A stretch of 49,146 nt of DNA from the NCBI GenBank assembly GCA_902606965.1, contig CACLIK010000004.1, positions 1-49,146 of the forward strand. The letters run 5' to 3'. This DNA is from an uncultured marine group I thaumarchaeote (lineage in GTDB: Archaea > Thermoproteota > Nitrososphaeria > Nitrososphaerales > Nitrosopumilaceae). The notes beneath the pieces were generated by a model. It ran no database searches and was not told where the DNA came from. It saw only the letters and a program-made list of their open reading frames with translations. The stretch's first letter is position 1; each line of letters begins with the position of its first letter. The position numbers were made by a program, and so were the translations under genes. Positions 8,379 through 17,250 of the stretch are shown piece after piece.

Positions 8379-9395
8379 ATGACTTACAATTATTCAGGAA
8401 TGAGTAAATTTTCTAATATACTTGTTACTGGAGGAGCTGGCTATATTGGAAGTGTTCTTACAAGAAAGTTAGTATCATCAAAATATAATGTTAAAGTTTT
8501 AGATTCATTAATTTTTGGTCAAGATGGTATTTCGGATCTTGTTTCTAATAAGTCAGTAAAACTTTTTCCAGATGATATCAGAAATAAAAAAATTCTTACA
8601 AATGTTCTTAAGGATGTTGATTGTGTTATCCATCTTGCAGCAATTGTAGGAGAACCACTATGTAGTAAAATTCCGGATATTGCAAAACAGATCAACGAAT
8701 TAGCTACCAAACAAATTATAGAATCTTGTAAGGAAGCAGGAGTTCAAAGATTAATCTTTGCATCAACTTGTAGTAATTATGGCTCTGCATTAGAAACTGT
8801 TAATGAGGATACACCATTAGAATCACTTTCACTTTATTCTGAAACTAAAGTCAAATCGGAATTCAATATTTTAAATTCCCAGGACAAAAAATTCGAGCCA
8901 TGTGTACTGAGATTTGCTACAGCCTATGGGTTATCACCTAGAATGAGATTTGATTTACTTCTACAGGAATTTATCCGAGACGCACTAATAGATAATAAAA
9001 TATCAATTTTTGGGCCAAATCATTGGAGACCTTTAGTACATGTAGATGACATTGCATCTGCATGCATTACTGCAATTGAAAATTCAAAAAATATTTCTGG
9101 TGAAATTTATAATGTTGGTGACAACAAGCAAAATTATACAAAAAAAGATTTAGCTGAGATGATACAAAAGCATATTCCGTCATCAACCATAGAAATAACT
9201 GAAACCAAACAAGATCCAAGAAATTACAAAGTTTCTTTTGATAAAATAAAAAATAAACTAAATTTTAATGTCTCAAAAACTGCAGAAGATGGAATAAATG
9301 AAATACTAATTAGAATCAAATCTGGAGAATTAGATCCTAGAGACGGTGAATTCTCAAATCTATCTAAAGCAATAGAGCAGGTTAAAGTTTTTTAA
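8379..9395 (+). CDS. NAD-dependent sugar epimerase/dehydratase (extended SDR)
   Basis: Extended short-chain dehydrogenase acting on a nucleotide sugar. The Rossmann motif TGGAGYIG covers residues 17-24, IHLAAIVGEP follows strand 4, then STCSNYG and the catalytic YSETK (Tyr153, Lys157). FGPNHWRPLVHVDD and YNVGDNKQNYT mark the substrate domain. It starts at ATG 8379, or at ATG 8400 (MSKFSNILVTGG), which would leave more room for a promoter. This subgroup (GEPLCxK after the LAA motif) is common in O-antigen and nucleoside-sugar loci. The 9-nt divergence from the aminotransferase suggests a shared pathway to an amino sugar. Exact reaction unknown. Confidence 0.85.
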   Translation: MTYNYSGMSKFSNILVTGGAGYIGSVLTRKLVSSKYNVKVLDSLIFGQDGISDLVSNKSVKLFPDDIRNKKILTNVLKDVDCVIHLAAIVGEPLCSKIPDIAKQINELATKQIIESCKEAGVQRLIFASTCSNYGSALETVNEDTPLESLSLYSETKVKSEFNILNSQDKKFEPCVLRFATAYGLSPRMRFDLLLQEFIRDALIDNKISIFGPNHWRPLVHVDDIASACITAIENSKNISGEIYNVGDNKQNYTKKDLAEMIQKHIPSSTIEITETKQDPRNYKVSFDKIKNKLNFNVSKTAEDGINEILIRIKSGELDPRDGEFSNLSKAIEQVKVF

Positions 9396-9417
9396 ACTCT
9401 GATTTTTGCTTCGCAAT

Positions 9418-9426
9418 GTATAATAC
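9418..9426 (+). promoter_or_regulatory. TATA-like box for the SDR gene at 9448
   Basis: GTATAATAC centred about 26 nt before the ATG at 9448 fits a leaderless archaeal promoter in the 52-nt gap after the previous gene. Confidence 0.4.
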
Positions 9427-9447
9427 ATGTTTAACATTTGAATTTCT

Positions 9448-10413
9448 ATGCGTATTTTTATTACTGGCACGACTGGATTTTTGGGCCAGCAATTATCAAA
9501 TTCATTGCTAAAAAAAGGTCATAAAATTGGAACATTAGCTAGAAATGTAGCAAAATCCGATCGTGCAATTGCTTCAAATACTGAATCAATGATACAGGGT
9601 GAAAAAAATAAAGGAGTATCATATTATTTTGGTGATCTAACTGATTATCTTAACATTCAAGATGTTTTAGCCAATTTTAAACCAGATGTAATAATTCATC
9701 TTGCAGCACAAACGTCAGTTGCTTATAGTTTTACTCATACTACTGAAGTATTCAATGTAAATTTCCTAGGTGTTGTGAATATGGCAGAAGCTGCTCGTAG
9801 AGTTCTTCCTAAACTCAAGAGATTTATTTTTTCTGGATCTGTAGAAGAATATGGAATACAAACCAAATTTCCTACAAAAGAAACTGCAGAACTAAGAGCT
9901 GCGAGTCCATATGGTGTTGCAAAAATTGCAGCAGAAAAACATCTAAAATACCTGTATCAGGCTTATGGATTTCCAGCAATTATATTCAGGAATGCAAACT
10001 CGTATGGAAGAAGATACAATCATCAATTTGTAATAGAGAGTACAATCTATCAGATGTTGCAGGGAAAATCTCTAATTAAATTAGGTGATCCAACTCCTTA
10101 TCGTGATTTTATTTTTGAACCAGACTTACTTTCTGCATATATTTTAGCTACTGAAAGTAAGAATAAAAAAATTATTGGAGAATCAATTAATATTGGAACT
10201 GGAAAATCACTGTCAATTCGGCAACTTGCTGAAAAAATTCGAAAAATTACAGGATATAAAGGACAAATTAAATGGAATAGTTTTCCAAAAAGATCTCTTG
10301 AAATTCCAAAATTAGAAGTTGATAATTCGAAAGCAAAAAAATTATTGAAATGGAAACCAAAATATTCTCTTAATAAAGGACTACAAATCACTGCATCATA
10401 TTATGAGAAATAA
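9448..10413 (+). CDS. Nucleotide-sugar 4,6-dehydratase-like SDR
   Basis: Extended SDR of 321 aa. The N-terminus MRIFITGTTGFLGQQL gives TGxTGFLG, followed by HLAAQTSVAYSFTHTTE with the GDP-mannose/CDP-glucose dehydratase-like AAQxxVxxS pattern, FSGSVEEYG, and the catalytic YGVAK (Tyr155, Lys159). RNANSYGRR and PYRDFIFEPDL complete the substrate domain. The best guess is a 4,6-dehydratase or epimerase producing a 4-keto-6-deoxy sugar for a nearby aminotransferase. It starts at ATG 9448 behind a TATA-like box and is followed after 36 nt by a methyltransferase. Confidence 0.82.
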   Translation: MRIFITGTTGFLGQQLSNSLLKKGHKIGTLARNVAKSDRAIASNTESMIQGEKNKGVSYYFGDLTDYLNIQDVLANFKPDVIIHLAAQTSVAYSFTHTTEVFNVNFLGVVNMAEAARRVLPKLKRFIFSGSVEEYGIQTKFPTKETAELRAASPYGVAKIAAEKHLKYLYQAYGFPAIIFRNANSYGRRYNHQFVIESTIYQMLQGKSLIKLGDPTPYRDFIFEPDLLSAYILATESKNKKIIGESINIGTGKSLSIRQLAEKIRKITGYKGQIKWNSFPKRSLEIPKLEVDNSKAKKLLKWKPKYSLNKGLQITASYYEK

Positions 10414-10449
10414 ATTAAATTATTTCTTAATTTATTAGAGTAATTTAGA

Positions 10450-11121
10450 ATGAAAAAACTATCAAATCTGGAATTCAAAAAGAAATTTGATTCTATTGCA
10501 GATACGTATGAAAAAGTTTCAAATTCATATACTATTACCAGACGGGCAGAATCATTTAAAATAGATTCAGCGGAGGTCATACTTGAAACTGGTTCTGGAA
10601 CAGGAATAATTTCTGGATTGATTGATAAATCAATCATATGTACCGATATTTCTTACGAAATGTGTAAACAGGCTGTTAGAAATAACCGAGAAAATGTAAT
10701 TTGTTGCGATGCGGAAAAACTCCCTATACGTAGTAATATTCTAGATGGTATTTTATCGGCAGAAACGATTTATTATCTTGACAATCCACAGCATTTTCTT
10801 AGCGATTCCTATAGTGCATTAAAAAAAAAATCTAAACTTATGATTACAGTATTTAATCAAGATATGAAATTGGTAGATAGAATACGTTCATTCTTAAGAA
10901 TATTTGATAAAAATCAGTATTTTGATGATGGGCAAAGGGATTTTATTAGTATGGGTTATTTAAAACAAATTCTTGAAAAAAATAATTTCAAGATAACATC
11001 AATTAGAAAAAAAGTGATTTTTCCGTTCGGATCATTACATAAACTAAATTTGTACTTGGAGAAAGGCAGACTAAATTATTTTTGTTATTTTATAATAATC
11101 GAAGCTAAATGCATCAAATAA
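10450..11121 (+). CDS. Class I SAM-dependent methyltransferase
   Basis: A 223-aa soluble methyltransferase of the ubiE/Methyltransf_11 type. Motif I is VILETGSGTGIISGL near residue 38, then CTDISYEMC, CCDAEKLPIRSNILDGILS as the motif II region and LKKKSKLMITVFN as motif III. Glycine-rich loop and acidic residue are intact, so activity is expected. The C-terminal third is short and basic. It follows the SDR at 9448 on the same strand. The acceptor is probably a sugar or lipid-linked intermediate, by context only. Confidence 0.78.
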   Translation: MKKLSNLEFKKKFDSIADTYEKVSNSYTITRRAESFKIDSAEVILETGSGTGIISGLIDKSIICTDISYEMCKQAVRNNRENVICCDAEKLPIRSNILDGILSAETIYYLDNPQHFLSDSYSALKKKSKLMITVFNQDMKLVDRIRSFLRIFDKNQYFDDGQRDFISMGYLKQILEKNNFKITSIRKKVIFPFGSLHKLNLYLEKGRLNYFCYFIIIEAKCIK

Positions 11122-11154
11122 CAATTCATTATGAATTAGAATAAATCAATAAAT

Positions 11155-11166
11155 CGCTTAAAATAC
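11155..11166 (+). promoter_or_regulatory. TATA-like box for the GT2 gene at 11188
   Basis: CGCTTAAAATAC, with TTAAAATA centred about 27 nt before the ATG at 11188, in the 66-nt gap after the methyltransferase. Fits a leaderless promoter for the GT2/GT-C pair. Confidence 0.42.
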
Positions 11167-11187
11167 ACTCAAATTTTTCATTCATTA

Positions 11188-11853
11188 ATGAGCACAGCGA
11201 TTATTGTCCTAACTTTAGATGAAATTGATGGGGTTAGAGCGATTATGCCTAAACTGAATAAAGATTGGGCTGAAGAAATAATTCTTGTCGACGGTGGTTC
11301 AAAAGATGGAACCATTGAAGAAGCAAAAAAGTTGGGTTTTGAGGTAATTCATCAAAATAATAGGGGTGAAGGAAACGCATGTAGAATAGGAGTTGAAAAA
11401 ACCAATTCTGATTTTATTATGTTTTTTAGTCCAGATGGGAATGACGAACCAGAAGAAATTCCAAAAATGATTAATAAAATTAGTGAAGGTTTTGATATAG
11501 TTCATATTTCTAGATTTGGTAAATATTCAGAAAGTAGTGATGCTGGGCCATTTGATAGATTTGGTAACAGAATGTTTACATTTCTAGTTAACGTATTTTT
11601 TGGAGGGCATTACAGTGATGCACTTAATGGATTTAGAATTATTCGAAGAGATATTATGTTAAAACTAAAAACAGATGCACAGCATTTGAATATTGAACAA
11701 CAAATTTGTATCAGAGCAGCAAAAAAAGGTTACAAAGTTTTTGAAATTGATGGACGTGAGCCTAACAGGATTGGTGGTCAAAGAAAAATGAAACCTTTAC
11801 CTACTGGAGCTAGTCTTAGCTGGCAGATAATCAAAGAATTTATTTCTTGGTGA
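11188..11853 (+). CDS. Glycosyltransferase family 2, dolichyl-phosphate-sugar-synthase-like
   Basis: A 221-aa GT-A enzyme without membrane helices. It begins STAIIVLTLDEIDGV, has LVDGGSKDGTIEEA (residues 33-46) as the nucleotide-binding loop, and SPDGNDEPEEIP near 86 in place of the usual DADGQH metal motif. DALNGFRIIRRDI follows in the acceptor region. Such enzymes charge dolichyl phosphate with a sugar, which a GT-C enzyme then uses. A GT-C gene starts 9 nt after its stop, supporting that pairing. Confidence 0.8.
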   Translation: MSTAIIVLTLDEIDGVRAIMPKLNKDWAEEIILVDGGSKDGTIEEAKKLGFEVIHQNNRGEGNACRIGVEKTNSDFIMFFSPDGNDEPEEIPKMINKISEGFDIVHISRFGKYSESSDAGPFDRFGNRMFTFLVNVFFGGHYSDALNGFRIIRRDIMLKLKTDAQHLNIEQQICIRAAKKGYKVFEIDGREPNRIGGQRKMKPLPTGASLSWQIIKEFISW

Positions 11854-11862
11854 GTATTTTAA

Positions 11863-13494
11863 GTGAAAAAAATTATTTTTTTTCTTTTGATAGCAATTGT
11901 AATTGCATCTATTCCATTAAAATTATACACAGTAGATTTTTCAAGTCCTCCTCATACAGATGATTTTGGTTATATTTTATATGCAATACAATACAGTCAG
12001 GGTGATTTTTTCCTCAGTCAGAAAAAAAATCCTGGTTGGGCACTTTTTTTAACTCCATTTGTATCAGTATTAAATTCAAATGATTTTCTTGATTATTCAA
12101 GTATTGCTAGGATTCTAACACTGACAATTTCTACAATAACAATTTTTCCAATGTATATACTTGCAAGAAAATTTTTTAACGAAAAGTATTCTCTGGTTGC
12201 AGCAGGATTATTTGCGTTTGAACCACATCTGAATTATAATTCAGGAACTGCACTTTCTGAACCTTTATTGATTTTAGTTCTCATTACATCAATGATATTT
12301 ATTCTACAAAGTAAGACAAAATATCATTATCTAGCTTTCATTTTTACTGGTCTTTGTTGGTGGGTAAGATTAGAGGTCATATATCCTGTTCTTGCAATTA
12401 TTTTGATATATTTTGTAATTCATAGATCTAAATTAAATTCTCGAAGAAATTTTTCAATATGTATAATTATTCTGTTGATTACAATCTCACCACTCTTTAT
12501 TCAACGAGATCTGCAATTCGATGATCCTTTCTATGTATGGTATACTGGAACTATTCTTGCAGATGATTATTCTGAATTACTGACTAGCCCAGAAGATGTA
12601 GGGATAACCTCCTTTGTGGAAAAACATGGTGCTCTTGGATTATTGGATAGATTAGTAAACGGATTTGTAAATTTATTTAATATTTTATTCAGAATTTTAT
12701 ATCCATATTTGTTTATTTTAATACCATTTGGAATTTTATTTTCTTTAAGACCTATAGATCAAAAACTGAAGAACATTAAAGCAAACTGGATTATGATTTT
12801 AAGTATAATTACTGTATTAACAATTCCATTTGCAATAATAGATGAAAGAAGATTCCTATTTTCTTTATTCCCATTTTTGATCATTTTCTCAGTTATCCCG
12901 ATTCAAAGAGTAACAAATTATGGTCTGAGTACATTCAGTTTTAATAATAGACAAAAATCCATCTTTTTGATAGTAGTTGTTGGTGTAGTATTTCTTCTTG
13001 CTACTACATTTACAATGGGAGTGGGTGAGTTTGGTTATGGCTTACCAAATTCAGCTCTGGAACAAGAAAAACTTGAGTTTACCGAGTATTTGGTTGAAAA
13101 TTATGATGGTAGAATTTTGAGGGATCAAATAGTTACAGATTATCTAGCTTATGTATCTCTAACATCAGACGATAATGATTTTAAATCATTTAAATCTCCA
13201 CGAGGAAAGAATCCATACCCAGATCTCTATGAACCAGGAAAAATTGTATGGTTAAGTGTAAATGGAAAAACTATGAAAGAATTGATTATTAACGGAGAAC
13301 TTGTAGAACTAAAATATGTAGGAATTCTTGAAAGTGGAAGTTATTTTTTTCCATTTCTAAATGATTTGTATCATAATGAAGAAGAATATCCATTCATGAA
13401 AAAAATTTTTGATTCAGCCGAGATGAATTACAAAGAATTTAAAGTAAAAGTATTTGAAATTAACTATCAGAAATTTCATGAACTTAATGATTAA
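11863..13494 (+). CDS. Multi-membrane GT-C glycosyltransferase (PMT/ArnT-like)
   Basis: A 543-aa integral membrane protein with about ten hydrophobic helices. The first extracytoplasmic loop holds HTDDFGY (about residues 32-38), matching the acidic catalytic motif of GT-C enzymes that use polyprenyl-phosphate sugars. ARKFF, EPHLNYNSGTALSEPL and DERRFLFSLFPF are PMT/GT39-type marks. The C-terminal region of about 150 residues is soluble and probably extracytoplasmic. The GTG start lies 9 nt after the GT2 gene, so the two are probably cotranscribed. It resembles the convergent protein at 13503 in plan and motifs. Confidence 0.8.
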   Translation: MKKIIFFLLIAIVIASIPLKLYTVDFSSPPHTDDFGYILYAIQYSQGDFFLSQKKNPGWALFLTPFVSVLNSNDFLDYSSIARILTLTISTITIFPMYILARKFFNEKYSLVAAGLFAFEPHLNYNSGTALSEPLLILVLITSMIFILQSKTKYHYLAFIFTGLCWWVRLEVIYPVLAIILIYFVIHRSKLNSRRNFSICIIILLITISPLFIQRDLQFDDPFYVWYTGTILADDYSELLTSPEDVGITSFVEKHGALGLLDRLVNGFVNLFNILFRILYPYLFILIPFGILFSLRPIDQKLKNIKANWIMILSIITVLTIPFAIIDERRFLFSLFPFLIIFSVIPIQRVTNYGLSTFSFNNRQKSIFLIVVVGVVFLLATTFTMGVGEFGYGLPNSALEQEKLEFTEYLVENYDGRILRDQIVTDYLAYVSLTSDDNDFKSFKSPRGKNPYPDLYEPGKIVWLSVNGKTMKELIINGELVELKYVGILESGSYFFPFLNDLYHNEEEYPFMKKIFDSAEMNYKEFKVKVFEINYQKFHELND

Positions 13495-13502
13495 ATACTA
13501 TT

Positions 13503-15095
13503 CTAATTGTGTCCTATTAATTCAAATTTTTCATAATCTATCCTAAAAATTTTAAGATGATAATCATAATCATATTCTGATGAATCATATATTTTAGTCA
13601 AATATGGAATTCCTTCATTTTCAAAAACATCTTTAATGAAGTCAGGTCTGTTTGAATTTCCATCCGCAATAATATGCGTTAAACCATGATTCTTACCAAA
13701 ATCAATAAATTTATTCAATGATGGATAGTCATATTGCCTACATCCTGTTTCTAATTCTTTTTCTTTGAAGCATGTATCGTAATCAAATATTTTAATTCCC
13801 TTCACCTTTCGTTCAGTTTCAGAGCTTAATACTGGAAAAGTCCCTAGATTCCAAAACAAATCATCCTTACCATGAACATATTTTACTTCTGGCAAGTACT
13901 CATTGATTACAGATGCACTTTTATGAACTTCAAATCCAATTTGATATGCTTCCATCTCATGCTGGTAATCAATTTTTGTATATTCTAGAAAAACTACTGA
14001 TAATGATAAAACCACAAATATAGTAATAATGAAAATCAATTTAGTTCGATTGAATTTTCCAATAATTTCTTTTACAGTATAAATAGAAAAAAGTGAAAGA
14101 ATAGGAAATAAACTGAAAAGATATCTTGGTTCTGTTATCTCTCGTATTGATGCATAAATAATAGGTAATGTAAGAAAAGCTAAGAATAATAAAACTACGT
14201 ATTTATCAAAATTTCTCTTTCTGAAAAATCCATAAATTCCTAATGGTACAAAAATAAAAAATATCGGAAAAACTGCAAGACCAGTAGATTTTATTAAAGA
14301 GAAAACAGCTATACTACTGTGTATTATTTTTGTTCCACTTGTATAGACTTCTACAGCTGAAGTAGAGTGACTAAAAATTCCATCATAACCCATAGCGTCT
14401 ATTCTTAGAAAAAGCATTGGAAGTAAAACTATAGTAAAAATGGATATAGCAAGTAAAAATTTAGGAATTATTATTTTATTACTCCTATTTTCAAAAAGAA
14501 ACAAAAATGATAACGGTAAAATCAGTACGATTCCTTCATAACGAACAAGACATGCTAAAGCTAAAAATGCAAATGATATATATTTTAATTTCAAGTTATT
14601 TTGCAAAAAAAGAACAAGACATGATAATGTCAATAAAATAAAAAGCGGTTCGGTGATTCCTAGAAGTGAATTTTCTATAATTCTAGGCTGAAATACAAAA
14701 AATATTGTTCCTAGAAGAGATAGCCCACTTCCACAAAATTTTCTACATAAGACAAAAACTGGAATGATTGTAATTACAGAAATTACAATAGTAACATATC
14801 TCTGAAGATCCATATAATGAAAAAAATTATCTGAATTGAAAAGATAGAAAAAAATTGAAAGAAATGTTGGCCATCCATTATTCGCAATCTTGACGCCGAA
14901 AACATCTGTTGGAAAATTACCAGATAAGCTTAGGTCATTCGCATACCAAAAATACGTATAAGCATCAAAACTAACAGGTATTCCATCAGGGAAATAAAAA
15001 AATCTGATTACAAAAGCAACTAATCCAATTATTCCAAGATAGATTAAACTATTTCTAGAAAAAATTGGAGATTTTACTTCAATCAAATTTTCCAT
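13503..15095 (-). CDS. Multi-membrane GT-C glycosyltransferase (PMT/ArnT-like), second copy
   Basis: A 530-aa membrane glycosyltransferase built like the gene at 11863. The first outer loop has SFDAYTYFWYAND, an acidic residue pair in the GT-C position, then NNGWPTFLSIFF, a RKFCG turn, QPRIIENSLLGITEPLF and EPRYLFSLFPILS. The C-terminus is again a soluble domain. It lies 8 nt downstream of a dolichol-phosphate-sugar-synthase-like GT2 on the minus strand and converges on the plus-strand pair with 8 nt between stops. Probably transfers a sugar from a polyprenyl phosphate outside the membrane. Confidence 0.8.
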   Translation of the reverse strand: MENLIEVKSPIFSRNSLIYLGIIGLVAFVIRFFYFPDGIPVSFDAYTYFWYANDLSLSGNFPTDVFGVKIANNGWPTFLSIFFYLFNSDNFFHYMDLQRYVTIVISVITIIPVFVLCRKFCGSGLSLLGTIFFVFQPRIIENSLLGITEPLFILLTLSCLVLFLQNNLKLKYISFAFLALACLVRYEGIVLILPLSFLFLFENRSNKIIIPKFLLAISIFTIVLLPMLFLRIDAMGYDGIFSHSTSAVEVYTSGTKIIHSSIAVFSLIKSTGLAVFPIFFIFVPLGIYGFFRKRNFDKYVVLLFLAFLTLPIIYASIREITEPRYLFSLFPILSLFSIYTVKEIIGKFNRTKLIFIITIFVVLSLSVVFLEYTKIDYQHEMEAYQIGFEVHKSASVINEYLPEVKYVHGKDDLFWNLGTFPVLSSETERKVKGIKIFDYDTCFKEKELETGCRQYDYPSLNKFIDFGKNHGLTHIIADGNSNRPDFIKDVFENEGIPYLTKIYDSSEYDYDYHLKIFRIDYEKFELIGHN

Positions 15096-15103
15096 TTTGT
15101 ATA

Positions 15104-15988
15104 CTATTTTGTTTTTCCTTCTCTAACAACACTAACTAGTGAATAAAGTAAAACCGCAGTTACTATTAGTATTATTGCAATTAATAGTGTTCCAGCAGCA
15201 ACTATTGTGATATTTGTGTTCAGTCTTCCTATCTCTGCATAGTATTGAATAGATAAAAAAGTAAAAGTTAATCCGATTGTAAAAAATATCACTGATGGTA
15301 TACCATAAAATCTTAGAGGTCTTTCTATCGAGATATATTTCAGAGTACTCATCAATACTTCTGTTCCGTGAGAAACAGGATTTTGAGTGGATGTATCACC
15401 TGCATACTGTATTTCAGTTGGAACTTCCGCAATTTTCAACCCGAGATTGCTAGATTTAATGAGAATCTCAGTTGAGATTCCCATACCCGAGTCTGATGGG
15501 GTTAGTGATTGCAGTACTTTGTTATTGTAAGCTCTAAATCCACTTTGTGCATCAGTTATTTTCTCAGATAATGATGAATTTGTCACCTTTGTGATTATTT
15601 TAACCCCAAGTTTCCTATATCCAGGTGTATTACTGTCTTCCTTCAGAAATCTCGAACCAATTGAAATATCAGCTTGTCCATCAGCAACAGGTTTTATTAT
15701 GTTACCAATGTCTTCAATTTTGTGTTGTCCATCTGCATCAAGTGTCACAAGTATGTCTGCATTAATTTCTTTACCCTTCAAAAAAATACTTCGAATCGCC
15801 ATTCCATACCCTGAATTTTTTGTATGCTTAACAACAGTGGCACCTAACGATTCTGCTATTGCAGATGTTGAGTCAGTTGAGCCATCATCACATACAATAA
15901 TTTGATCTACTGTTTTTTTCAGCTCTACAATTATTTTAGCTATGTTTTTTTCCTCATTATAGGCTGGAATACCTACAGTTACCTTCAT
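15104..15988 (-). CDS. Dolichyl-phosphate-sugar synthase-like GT2 with C-terminal membrane helices
   Basis: A 294-aa GT2 with the classical layout: GIPAYNEEKNI at residues 6-16, VCDDGSTDSTSA near 32, LDADGQHKIEDI near 83 (metal-binding DxD is Asp84-Asp86), SIGSRF, then DAQSGFRAYN in the acceptor site. Two membrane helices follow at about 228-248 and 258-284, as in GtrB/DPM-type enzymes. It makes a polyprenyl-phosphate-linked hexose at the cytoplasmic face. Eight nt separate it from the GT-C gene it most likely feeds. ATG start. Confidence 0.87.
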   Translation of the reverse strand: MKVTVGIPAYNEEKNIAKIIVELKKTVDQIIVCDDGSTDSTSAIAESLGATVVKHTKNSGYGMAIRSIFLKGKEINADILVTLDADGQHKIEDIGNIIKPVADGQADISIGSRFLKEDSNTPGYRKLGVKIITKVTNSSLSEKITDAQSGFRAYNNKVLQSLTPSDSGMGISTEILIKSSNLGLKIAEVPTEIQYAGDTSTQNPVSHGTEVLMSTLKYISIERPLRFYGIPSVIFFTIGLTFTFLSIQYYAEIGRLNTNITIVAAGTLLIAIILIVTAVLLYSLVSVVREGKTK

Positions 15989-16052
15989 ACGATTTACCTT
16001 GCAATCTGCAGTAATAACATTGACGTATAAAATGTACTAACAAATGTTTTGA

Positions 16053-17225
16053 TCAAACTCTGTAATTTTTAATATTGTTGATAACCAGATCTTGCTGTTT
16101 TTTGGGAATAGCCGGATAAAATGGCAATGATAAACTTTCTTTATAGATTTGTTCTGAATTATCTAGTTTACCATATGTTTTTGTGAGATTCTTGTATCCT
16201 GAAAATCGATGCAGTGGTTTATAGTGTAATGAAACCTCTATACCCGCTTTTTTCAACTTTTTGAATACTTGATCACGATTTTGACCAAATTCATTTTTTA
16301 TTCTAATAATGTAAAGATGGTATGTGTGCTCTTTCTTCCTAAAAATTTCGGGTGTGATAATTTCAGGAATTTTTTCTAATTGTTTTGAATAATACTTGGA
16401 TGCTAGAAAACGTTTAGAATTTAACGAATCGATTCTTTTTAGTTGGCTTAATCCTAAGGATGATCTTATTTCATCAAGCCTATAATTAAAACCTGGTTCA
16501 CTTATATCATAATCCCATGGTTTTCCTTTTGAATATCTATTTGCTAGGCTTCTTGTTAAGCCGTGGGATCTAGCAGAAGTAACATATTCCGCAATACGTT
16601 TAGAACTTGTTATTACCATTCCTCCTTCAATAGTTGTGAAATTTTTTGTCGGATAAAAGCTAAAACATCCTATATCACCAAATGTGCCAGCATGTTTATT
16701 GTTTAGTTTTGTGCCAATAGCATGCGCACAATCTTCAATTAACAAAAGATTATTTTTCTTGGCAATTTTTTTTATTTCAGACATTTTACAAATCTTACCA
16801 GCTAAATGGACAGGTAAAATTGCTTTAGTTTTAGATGTGATATTTTGTTTTATCGAATCTAATGAAATATTCATATCGTTATAATTTACATCTGCTAGTA
16901 CAGGAGTTGCACCTGTTAATAATACAGAATTTGCTGTAGCAACAAATGTAATATCTGGAATTATTACTTCATCTCCCTTCTTTAGTCCTAAAGCTTTGAG
17001 AGCTAGATGTAGTGATGCAGTTCCATTCGAAACTCCAACCGCATATTTTGATCCAGTGTATTTTGCAAATTCTTGTTCGAATTTTCTTAGTTGTGGTCCA
17101 TCAGTTAGCATACGTGAGTTTAATGCATTCATAACAACTAATTTATCAGATTTTGAAATATCTGGTACAAAAAATGGCACACGTGTTTTTTTGTTGTGGA
17201 ATACATCTATCGTTTTCTTTGTCAT
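16053..17225 (-). CDS. DegT/DnrJ/EryC1/StrS-type sugar aminotransferase, second copy
   Basis: The start is set at ATG 17225 (MTKKTIDVF). A longer frame to 17339 would run into the PEP mutase gene and adds no conserved sequence. The 390-aa protein has VSNGTASLHLALKALG (residues 65-80), PVHLAGKICKM, EDCAHAIG (164-171) and the PLP lysine Lys194 in FYPTKNFTTIEGG. It makes an amino sugar on a nucleotide carrier. It lies 25 nt after pepM on the same strand and so is probably cotranscribed; whether it has anything to do with phosphonate is unknown, since the family acts on sugars. Confidence 0.88.
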   Translation of the reverse strand: MTKKTIDVFHNKKTRVPFFVPDISKSDKLVVMNALNSRMLTDGPQLRKFEQEFAKYTGSKYAVGVSNGTASLHLALKALGLKKGDEVIIPDITFVATANSVLLTGATPVLADVNYNDMNISLDSIKQNITSKTKAILPVHLAGKICKMSEIKKIAKKNNLLLIEDCAHAIGTKLNNKHAGTFGDIGCFSFYPTKNFTTIEGGMVITSSKRIAEYVTSARSHGLTRSLANRYSKGKPWDYDISEPGFNYRLDEIRSSLGLSQLKRIDSLNSKRFLASKYYSKQLEKIPEIITPEIFRKKEHTYHLYIIRIKNEFGQNRDQVFKKLKKAGIEVSLHYKPLHRFSGYKNLTKTYGKLDNSEQIYKESLSLPFYPAIPKKQQDLVINNIKNYRV

Positions 17226-17250
17226 TTGAATCTGTTTTGTATTTTTTCTT

